Part shown: piece after piece, positions 1-7,965 of the stretch | Layout: each line of letters begins with the position of its first letter | Position numbering within the stretch: position 1 is the first letter of the stretch | Assembly (NCBI GenBank): GCA_903898725.1 | Contig: CAIUGQ010000067.1 | Location: forward strand, 1 to 7,965 | Direction of reading: 5' to 3' | DNA: 7,965 bases | From: an uncultured Burkholderiales bacterium | Lineage (GTDB): Bacteria > Pseudomonadota > Gammaproteobacteria > Burkholderiales > Burkholderiaceae_E | Position numbers and translations under genes: made by a program | Notes under the pieces: model-generated | Seen by the model: only the letters and a program-made list of their open reading frames with translations | Database searches by the model: none | Told to the model about the DNA's origin: nothing

Positions 1-2252
1 CACCTGCACCCGCACCCGCACCCGCACCCGCACCCGCACCTGCGCCTGCGCCTGCGCCTGCTCCCGCTCCCGCTCCCGCTCCTGCGCCGGCGCCCGCCCC
101 TGCGCCCGCCCCCGGCCCCGCCCCCCAGGTCGTCGGCCAGTGGCAGGCCCAGGGCGCCTGGCCGCTCGTGGCGCTGCACTCCGCGCTGCTGCCCGATGGC
201 CGGGTGATGACCTACGGCACGGACCTCAACGGCCGGCAGACCGGCAAGTTCTTCTACGACGTCTGGGATCCGTCGGCCGCCAACGTCGCGACCGGCCATC
301 TCACGCTCGACAACACCACCGGCACCGACCTCTTCTGCGCGGGGCAGCTGCTGCTCTCCGACCGGTCGCTGCTGCTCGCCGGCGGCGATGTCTACGTGCA
401 GGGCAACACGACCAACGTCGGCAACCCGGACACCAACGTCTTCAACCCGTCGACGAACCAGCTCACCTCGACCGGCACGACGATGAACCTGCCGCGCTGG
501 TACGCGACGCTCACCAAGACGTACGACGACCGCGTCTTCATCCAGGGCGGGCGCAGCGGCGAGGCCTATCCGGAGATGCGCGACGCCAACGGCTCGTACC
601 GGGCGCTGTCGGCGATCGACACCTCGATGCTGCACTGGTGGTACCCGCGGAACTACTCGGCCCCCGACGGCCGCATCTTCGGCTACGAGCTCGTCGCCGG
701 GCAGGCCTACACGATGACCTTCGGCGGCACCGGCACAATCGTGCGGCACGGCGCGCTCGCGATGCCGGTGCCCGGCGAGGAGTCGAGCAGCGCGCTGATC
801 GGACCCGGCCGCGCGCTGCAGTGCGGGGGCAACGAGTTCTGCTCGGTGATCGACTTCAACGGCCCGCGGCCGGCCGTCGAGTCCGCTGCGAAGATGACGT
901 CGCGACGGCAGTGGAACTCGTCGACCGTGCTGCCCGACGGGCGCGTGCTGATCACCGGCGGCGCGCAGACCTACACCGATGCGGCCTACACCGGGCCGAC
1001 CAACCAGGTCGAGTTCTGGAACCCGAAGACCGGCCAGTGGTCGACCGGCGCGACCGCGGTGCAGCCGCGGCTCTATCACTCGACGGCGCTGCTGCTGCCC
1101 GATGCGACCGTGCTGGTCGCCGGCGGCGGCGCGCCCGGTCCGCTCACGCAGCTCAACGCGGAGATCTACCGACCGCCCTACCTCTTCGCCAACGGCGTGG
1201 CGGCGACGCGCCCGGTCATCACCTCGGCCCCGACGGTGACGACCCCGGGCTCGGGGCTGTCGGTGCAGGTCGACAATGGTGCGCAGATCGCTCGGCTGGT
1301 GCTGATCAAGACCGGCTCGATCACACACAGCTTCGGCATGGACCAGGCCTTCATCGAACTGCCGTTCACGCGCAGCGGCAACACGATCTCGGCCACCGTG
1401 CCCGACAGCGGCGGCGACGTCACCCCGGGCTTCTACATGGTCTTCGTGCTCGACACCGCGGGCGTGCCCTCGGTGGCGAAGATCATCCGGATGAACGTCG
1501 CGCCGACCTCGCCGCCGATCGCACCGTGGACGACGGAGGCGGGCACCGTGACCGGGGCGGACTTCAAGCTCGAATGCGAGCCGGGTCAGGTCATGGTGGG
1601 CGCCCACGGACTCGCCGGCACGACGGTCTCGCAGATCGGCCCGAAGTGCGTGTGGGTCGACACTGACGGCAAGTGGATCGGCACGCCCTGGAAGCATCCG
1701 CTGACGGGCAGCGGCACCACCGGCACGGCCTTCGACGTGACCTGCCCGACCGATCAGGCGGTCTCCGGCTTCCAGGGTCGGTTCGGTGCGCAGGTCAGCC
1801 AGATCCAGCTGCGATGCAGGACGGTCGCGGCGGGCGGACTCAAGGTCACGGCCGGCACCGGTGCGCTCGCCACCGCGATCGGCAGCGGCTCGACCGGCAC
1901 GGTGCGCGCGCTCGAGGAATGCGCCGGCGGCTTCGCGGCGTACGGTCTGTACGGCTACTCGAACACGACGCTGAACGCGACCGGCCTGCTGTGCCGCCGC
2001 CCCGTAGATGCGATCAACGTGAAGCAGCCCGGCACCGTCGCACCGACCTACGCGTTCACGCAGCTCGGCGACGAGGACCTCACGTTCACCGTGCCGCCGC
2101 GCAGCATCGTGCGCTATGGCACCAGCACGTCGTCGCAGTACACCGACAGGATGGTCTCGGGCACGTTCACCGCGACCAACGCATTCTTCGGCGGCGACCC
2201 TGCACCGGGTTCGGCGAAGAAGGTGTGGCTGAGGGTCCAGACGAACCTGTAG
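1..2252 (+). CDS. Copper radical oxidase-like protein (galactose/glyoxal oxidase family), copy 1, 5'-truncated by window
   Basis: The frame is open from the window edge (first full codon at base 3) to the TAG at 2250-2252, giving 749 visible residues; the true start lies upstream. In order it shows a Pro-Ala stalk (3-125), a kelch-type beta-propeller (about 126-1190), an E-set/DUF1929-type domain (about 1209-1493), three Cys-pair repeats (1575-1994) and a terminal VRYG module (2049-2237). The catalytic residues of galactose oxidase have clear counterparts: Cys in DLFC (336-338) and Tyr in RWYA (501-503) for the thioether cofactor, Tyr-His in RLYHST (1074-1079), and His in SITHSF (1326-1328). 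The family oxidises alcohols or aldehydes and releases hydrogen peroxide. RWYA resembles the glyoxal oxidase branch more than galactose oxidase, but the substrate is unknown. By analogy with genes 2 and 3 it is probably an exported lipoprotein; its signal peptide is outside the window. No frameshift is seen. Confidence 0.9.
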   Translation, partial: PAPAPAPAPAPAPAPAPAPAPAPAPAPAPAPAPAPAPGPAPQVVGQWQAQGAWPLVALHSALLPDGRVMTYGTDLNGRQTGKFFYDVWDPSAANVATGHLTLDNTTGTDLFCAGQLLLSDRSLLLAGGDVYVQGNTTNVGNPDTNVFNPSTNQLTSTGTTMNLPRWYATLTKTYDDRVFIQGGRSGEAYPEMRDANGSYRALSAIDTSMLHWWYPRNYSAPDGRIFGYELVAGQAYTMTFGGTGTIVRHGALAMPVPGEESSSALIGPGRALQCGGNEFCSVIDFNGPRPAVESAAKMTSRRQWNSSTVLPDGRVLITGGAQTYTDAAYTGPTNQVEFWNPKTGQWSTGATAVQPRLYHSTALLLPDATVLVAGGGAPGPLTQLNAEIYRPPYLFANGVAATRPVITSAPTVTTPGSGLSVQVDNGAQIARLVLIKTGSITHSFGMDQAFIELPFTRSGNTISATVPDSGGDVTPGFYMVFVLDTAGVPSVAKIIRMNVAPTSPPIAPWTTEAGTVTGADFKLECEPGQVMVGAHGLAGTTVSQIGPKCVWVDTDGKWIGTPWKHPLTGSGTTGTAFDVTCPTDQAVSGFQGRFGAQVSQIQLRCRTVAAGGLKVTAGTGALATAIGSGSTGTVRALEECAGGFAAYGLYGYSNTTLNATGLLCRRPVDAINVKQPGTVAPTYAFTQLGDEDLTFTVPPRSIVRYGTSTSSQYTDRMVSGTFTATNAFFGGDPAPGSAKKVWLRVQTNL
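3..125 (+). repeat. Pro-Ala coding repeat, stalk of copy 1
   Basis: There are 41 consecutive codons alternating Pro and Ala, with one Ala replaced by Gly (114-116), ending just before QVVGQW at the start of the oxidase domain. Codon choice is mixed but includes short pure hexamer runs, such as five CCCGCA units at 9-38. The repeat unit is six bases, so unit gain or loss keeps the frame. It presumably forms an extended linker between the membrane anchor, or an upstream domain, and the propeller. The tract continues past the window edge. Confidence 0.95.
1575..1994 (+). repeat. Three Cys-pair repeats in copy 1
   Basis: Six cysteine codons start at 1575, 1647, 1743, 1815, 1920 and 1992. They form three pairs, each exactly 24 residues apart (C-x23-C). 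Between each pair lies a G-x-x-G core (GAHGLAG, GFQGRFG, GLYGYS), and the second Cys follows a hydrophobic stretch. The regular spacing argues for a tandem module with a possible disulfide per repeat. I do not recognise the family with certainty; the pattern vaguely recalls carbohydrate-binding beta-rich repeats. Confidence 0.75.
2049..2237 (+). other. Terminal VRYG/FFGGDPA module of copy 1
   Basis: About 63 residues starting YAFTQLGDE, with the hallmarks VRYG, MVSGTF, NAFFGGDPAPG and KKVWLRV. It ends four residues before the stop. The same module ends copy 2 and occurs twice in copy 3. Similar short modules with VRYG and FFGxDP motifs occur, from memory, at the C-termini of various secreted bacterial enzymes, where an accessory binding role is assumed. 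The function here is inferred only. Confidence 0.75.
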
Positions 2253-2328
2253 CGCACACCGCCTCCCCCGGGCGGGCGAGGTCGCAACGGAACGGATCGG
2301 GGGTCGCCCGGCAAGGTTTCGATACACT

Positions 2329-2346
2329 TTGCGACAGAGGTCGCGA
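2329..2346 (+). other. Hairpin A upstream of copy 2
   Basis: GCGAC (2331-2335) pairs with GTCGC (2340-2344) around an AGAG loop. The stem extends by one T-G wobble and one T-A pair to seven pairs. It shares bases 2341-2346 with the stem of the next hairpin, so the two structures cannot form together. There is no T-run after it, so it is not a standard intrinsic terminator. Confidence 0.4.
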
Positions 2347-2365
2347 GTGTCTCGACACTCGGCGA
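2341..2365 (+). other. Hairpin B upstream of copy 2
   Basis: TCGCGAGTGT (2341-2350) pairs with ACACTC plus GCGA (2355-2360, 2362-2365), leaving one bulged G at 2361 and a CTCG loop: a ten-pair stem. It lies 88 bases after the stop of copy 1 and about 100 bases before the start of copy 2. No T-run follows, so it may be a leader structure, a 3'-end stabiliser of the copy 1 transcript, or an operator-like palindrome. Confidence 0.45.
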
Positions 2366-2458
2366 GCGAGGCCTCTGCATCTGTTCCCTTGACGACGACG
2401 GACGCATACGCGCGAGTCCGCCGTACCCGGACCGCCCTCGGGTCCCATGCATCGATCC

Positions 2459-2462
2459 GGAG
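2459..2462 (+). promoter_or_regulatory. Ribosome binding site of copy 2 (decides the start)
   Basis: GGAG is followed by exactly five bases (TGCGG) and ATG at 2468. Copy 3 has the same GGAG-N5-ATG arrangement, and both proteins then begin MRRW. This favours 2468 over the in-frame ATG at 2447, which has no comparable site upstream. Confidence 0.7.
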
Positions 2463-2467
2463 TGCGG

Positions 2468-4900
2468 ATGCGCAGGTGGCTGTCTCGCGAGCGTTCGGTG
2501 GCGCTCGCACTGGTGCTTCCCGGACTGTCGTCGTGCGGCGGTGGAGGTGGCCCCCAGACGCCCGAACCGGCCCCTGCGACCGCAGTGCTCTCGGCGCCCG
2601 CACTGACCGCGCCGCCCACGGTGGTCGCTCCCGTGGCCACCCCAGTGGCCGCACCAGCACCCGAGCTCCCTGCGCAGACCGTGGAGCCGGCCCCCGCCGC
2701 CCCGCCTGCCTCGCCGATCGAGCTGACCGAGCCCGATCCGCCGCCGCCGCAGCCGGGTCCGCCGGTAGACCCGATCACCGAATCGCTCGGTCAGTGGTCG
2801 GCCGAGGCCCCGTGGCCGCTGGTCGCGCTGCATGCGGCGCTGCTGCCCGACGGGCGCGTGATGAGCTATGGCACCGACCGGGCCGGCAAGCAGACCGGGT
2901 CGTTCGTCTACGACGTCTGGGATCCGACCGAGGGGACGATCGCGGGCGGCCACCTGACGCTACCCAACCGGACCGGGACCGACCTCTTCTGCAGCGCGCA
3001 GATGATGCTGTCGACCGGCTCCCTGCTGCTGGCGGGCGGCGACGTGCTGTCCGGCGGCGACACCACCAACACCGGCAACCCGGACACCAACCTCTTCGAT
3101 CCGCAGACCCAGACCCTGACCCGCTCGCAGGGCATGTTCCGTCCGCGGTGGTACGCGACGCTCACGAAGACGCACGACGACCGCGTGTTCGTGCAGGGCG
3201 GCTTCGGCGGTGAGGACCGGCCCGAGCTGCGCGAGCCGAGCGGCGCGCACCGCCTGCTGTCGGCGATCGACACGACGCAGTACTACTGGTGGTACCCGCG
3301 GAACTTCTCGGCACCCGACGGGCGCGTGTTCGGCTTCGCGACCGACGGCGGCGCCTACACCGCCACCTACGGCGGCACGGGCGGCATCGTGCGCCACGGC
3401 ACGCTGCTGATGGCACAGCCGGGCGTCGCCTCGGGTGCGGCGCTCTTCGCACCCGCGCGCGTGCTGGTCTGCGGCGGCGGCGACGCGTGTTCGGTCGTCG
3501 ACTACAACGGCCCCCGCCCGAGCGTGGAGTCGGCCGGACGCATCGCCGCGACCCGCAACTGGCACACCTCGACGCTGCTGCCCGACGGCCGGGTGCTGCT
3601 CACCGGCGGTGCCCGGCAGTACAGCGACACCGCGTTCAGCGGCGCGACCAACCAGGTCGAGCTCTGGGACCCGAGGACGGGCACGTGGACGACGGGCGCC
3701 GCCGGCGTCCAGCCCCGCCTGTACCACTCGACCGCGCTGCTGCTGCCCGATGCGACCGTGCTGGTCGCCGGGGGCGGTGCGCCGGGGCCGCTCACGCAGC
3801 TCAACGCCGAGATCTACCGCCCGCCCTACCTGTTCCGCAACGGCGCGGTCGCGGCGCGTCCGCTCGTGGTGTCCGCCCCCGCCTCGCTCACGCCTGGCGA
3901 GGCGCTGCGCCTGCAGGTGGGCGACGGCTCGCGGATCGCGCGGCTGGTGCTGATCAAGACCGGCTCGGTGACGCACGGCTTCAACCACGACCAGGCCTTC
4001 GTCGAGCTGCCCTTCTCGCGCACCGGCAACACGATCACCGCCACCGTGCCCGACAGCGGCGGGGACCTGACGCCCGGCTTCTACATGATCTTCGTGCTCG
4101 ACACCGCGGGCGTGCCCTCGGTCGCCAAGATCGCGCGGATGAACATCGCCACCACCTCGCCGCCGATCGCCCCCTGGACGCCCGAGGCGGGCAGCGCGAG
4201 CGGCAGCCCGTTCAGGCTCGAATGCGAGGCGGGTCAGGTGATGGTGGGCGCGCACGGTCTGGCCGGCCCGTCGGTGTCGAGGCTCGGTCCGATCTGTGCC
4301 TGGGTCGGTACCGATGGCCGCTGGATCGGCGAGCCCTGGAAGAACCCGGTGGCCGGCACCAGCGTCACCGGTGGCGCCTTCGAGGCCACCTGTGCGCAGG
4401 ACCACGCCGTCTCGGGGGTGCAGATGCGCACCGCCGCGCCCGGGGTCGCGCAGCTGCAGCTGCAGTGCCGCGCGCTTGCCGCGGGTGGCCTGCGCGTTCA
4501 GGCCGGCACGGGTGCGCGGACCACCCCCGTCGGCAGCTCGACCGGCGGCACGGCGAGCGCGCTGCTCGAGTGCGGCGGCGGCTTCGCCGGGCATGGCCTC
4601 TACGGCTGGGCGGGCCCCGGCGCGAACACCGTGGGCGTGCTGTGCCGCAGGCCGGTCGACGCGATCCGCGTCAAGCCCGCGGGCAGCGCGGCGCAGCGCT
4701 ACGCATGGCGGCTGCTCGGCGACGAGAACGTCACCTACTCGGTGGCCCCTTGCAGCTTCGTGAGGCTCGGCGTGTCCGAGTCCGGCCCCTTCACCGAGCA
4801 GGTGGCCTCGGGCCTCTTCCCGGCGACGGTCGCCTTCTTCGGTATCGACCCGGCGCCCGGGCAGCGCAAGAAGGTGTGGCTCAGGGTGCCCGCGCCCTGA
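2468..4900 (+). CDS. Copper radical oxidase-like lipoprotein (galactose/glyoxal oxidase family), copy 2, complete
   Basis: This is a complete protein of 810 residues. Residues 1-22 form a lipoprotein signal (MRRW start, hydrophobic core, lipobox LSSC with Cys23); Gly at +2 fits outer-membrane sorting in a Gram-negative. A Pro/Ala/Val/Glu-rich stalk spans about 29-105. The kelch-type propeller (about 107-455) holds Cys175 (DLFC) and Tyr229 (RWYA) for the Cys-Tyr radical cofactor, and copper ligands Tyr419-His420 (RLYHST). The E-set domain (about 463-560) supplies His503 (SVTHGF). A Cys pair at 335/341 (CGGGDAC) lies in the propeller. Three Cys-pair repeats follow (586/610, 642/667, 702/726), then the terminal module (745-807). 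All expected metal-site residues are present, so an active peroxide-producing oxidase is likely; the substrate is unknown. It is the most divergent of the three copies from the E-set domain onward. The gaps to its neighbours (215 and 174 bases) leave open whether it is co-transcribed. Confidence 0.93.
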   Translation: MRRWLSRERSVALALVLPGLSSCGGGGGPQTPEPAPATAVLSAPALTAPPTVVAPVATPVAAPAPELPAQTVEPAPAAPPASPIELTEPDPPPPQPGPPVDPITESLGQWSAEAPWPLVALHAALLPDGRVMSYGTDRAGKQTGSFVYDVWDPTEGTIAGGHLTLPNRTGTDLFCSAQMMLSTGSLLLAGGDVLSGGDTTNTGNPDTNLFDPQTQTLTRSQGMFRPRWYATLTKTHDDRVFVQGGFGGEDRPELREPSGAHRLLSAIDTTQYYWWYPRNFSAPDGRVFGFATDGGAYTATYGGTGGIVRHGTLLMAQPGVASGAALFAPARVLVCGGGDACSVVDYNGPRPSVESAGRIAATRNWHTSTLLPDGRVLLTGGARQYSDTAFSGATNQVELWDPRTGTWTTGAAGVQPRLYHSTALLLPDATVLVAGGGAPGPLTQLNAEIYRPPYLFRNGAVAARPLVVSAPASLTPGEALRLQVGDGSRIARLVLIKTGSVTHGFNHDQAFVELPFSRTGNTITATVPDSGGDLTPGFYMIFVLDTAGVPSVAKIARMNIATTSPPIAPWTPEAGSASGSPFRLECEAGQVMVGAHGLAGPSVSRLGPICAWVGTDGRWIGEPWKNPVAGTSVTGGAFEATCAQDHAVSGVQMRTAAPGVAQLQLQCRALAAGGLRVQAGTGARTTPVGSSTGGTASALLECGGGFAGHGLYGWAGPGANTVGVLCRRPVDAIRVKPAGSAAQRYAWRLLGDENVTYSVAPCSFVRLGVSESGPFTEQVASGLFPATVAFFGIDPAPGQRKKVWLRVPAP
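4223..4645 (+). repeat. Three Cys-pair repeats in copy 2
   Basis: Cysteines 586/610, 642/667 and 702/726 repeat the pattern of copy 1, with 24, 25 and 24 residues between partners. The middle repeat has one extra residue near VQMRTAAPG and lacks the GFQGR core seen in copies 1 and 3. Confidence 0.72.
4700..4888 (+). other. Terminal module of copy 2 (divergent)
   Basis: It begins YAWRLLGDEN and ends KKVWLRV, just before PAP and the stop. It differs from the other copies: VRYG is VRLG, FFGGDPA is FFGIDPA, and an extra Cys762 is present (VAPCSF). The length and flanking motifs are preserved, so the fold is probably retained. Confidence 0.7.
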
Positions 4901-4954
4901 TCATCCTGGCCACCGCGACCGCTTCAGATGGGCGAGCGACGGTCGTATCACCCC

Positions 4955-4962
4955 TAAGGAGG
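4955..4962 (+). other. Orphan Shine-Dalgarno-like TAAGGAGG
   Basis: This is an eight-base match to the complement of the usual 16S rRNA 3' tail, but no ATG, GTG or TTG lies at a usable distance. The GTG at 4964 is too close. The next ATG (4995) is 32 bases away and opens only a five-codon ORF. It may be chance, a decayed start, or part of a leader. Confidence 0.35.
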
Positions 4963-4993
4963 AGTGCGACACATCTCGCTCGCGGCGACGCTT

Positions 4994-4999
4994 TATGAT
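4994..4999 (+). promoter_or_regulatory. Weak -10-like hexamer upstream of copy 3
   Basis: TATGAT differs from TATAAT at one base and lies in the more AT-rich patch CTTTATGATC of an otherwise GC-rich gap. No convincing -35 element is found 15-19 bases upstream, so this is only a candidate. If used, the leader would be about 70 bases and would start with the hairpin at 5012-5035. Confidence 0.22.
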
Positions 5000-5011
5000 C
5001 CCGGCGCAGTA

Positions 5012-5035
5012 GGTTCGCACACGCTTGCGCGAACC
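5012..5035 (+). other. Hairpin between copies 2 and 3
   Basis: GGTTCGC (5012-5018) and GCGAACC (5029-5035) form a perfect seven-pair stem with a ten-base loop. No T-run follows, so a classical intrinsic terminator is unlikely. It lies 39 bases before the start codon of copy 3, leaving the ribosome binding site free. Confidence 0.45.
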
Positions 5036-5065
5036 GCCCCTCATGAATGCCCGAGCCGGGCAGCT

Positions 5066-5069
5066 GGAG
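5066..5069 (+). promoter_or_regulatory. Ribosome binding site of copy 3 (decides the start)
   Basis: GGAG, five bases (TTTCG), then ATG at 5075, matching the arrangement in copy 2. The nearby ATGs at 5043 and 5047 are in other frames and soon reach stops. Confidence 0.72.
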
Positions 5070-5074
5070 TTTCG

Positions 5075-7965
<2,891 letters not shown>

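Noticed and set aside
140..1666. Forward ORF in a second frame over copy 1 (and similar ones at 1673-2392, 2329-3213, 3289-4998)
   Set aside because: Translations are Arg/Ala-rich without domains and overlap the real genes. The part of 2329-3213 and 3289-4998 that crosses the gaps has no ribosome site or homology support.
2262..2281. Possible terminator hairpin after copy 1
   Set aside because: CCTC/GAGG pairing around GC-rich bases needs a bulge, is weak and has no T-run.
2447..2467. Upstream in-frame ATG of copy 2
   Set aside because: It would add seven residues before MRRW and lacks a ribosome site. The ATG at 2468 has GGAG at the same five-base spacing as copy 3.
2960..4594. Long antisense ORF (544 codons) opposite copy 2
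   Set aside because: It is the same kind of GC-bias shadow. The opposite strand encodes the complete oxidase with all its motifs.

Overview
The window is strongly GC-rich, with nearly every third codon position G or C. It carries three head-to-tail genes on the + strand that are paralogues of one another. All three encode large exported proteins with a galactose oxidase/glyoxal oxidase-like (AA5-type copper radical oxidase) catalytic core. The two visible N-termini carry a lipobox, so at least those two proteins are probably lipoproteins. The GC content, lipoprotein signals and GGAG ribosome binding sites suggest a high-GC Gram-negative proteobacterium. Burkholderiales-type Betaproteobacteria is my guess, but nothing in the window fixes the taxonomy.

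Layout: (1) bases 1-2252, oxidase gene 1, cut at its 5' end inside a Pro-Ala repeat; (2) a 215-base gap with overlapping hairpins; (3) 2468-4900, oxidase gene 2, complete, 810 residues; (4) a 174-base gap with an orphan Shine-Dalgarno-like sequence, a weak -10-like hexamer and a hairpin; (5) 5075-7965, oxidase gene 3, with an intact start but open at its 3' end inside another Pro-Ala repeat (963 codons visible, no stop reached). The whole window is explained by these genes and the two gaps. The long antisense and out-of-frame ORFs are GC-bias shadows.

Shared architecture: lipoprotein signal (visible in genes 2 and 3), a low-complexity stalk, a kelch-type beta-propeller with the Cys-Tyr cofactor and Tyr/His copper ligands, a galactose-oxidase-type E-set domain with the last copper-ligand His, a region of three Cys-pair repeats (C-x23-C, once C-x24-C), and a terminal module of about 62 residues with VRYG and FFGGDPA motifs. 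Gene 3 repeats that terminal module after a 65-residue Pro-Ala linker, then enters a further Pro-Ala tract at the window edge.

Inference: the locus appears to encode a set of surface-anchored, hydrogen-peroxide-producing oxidases with appended binding-type modules, diversified by duplication and recombination between copies. Substrate and biological role cannot be read from the sequence. I see no partner genes, mobile element, tRNA, rRNA or CRISPR array.
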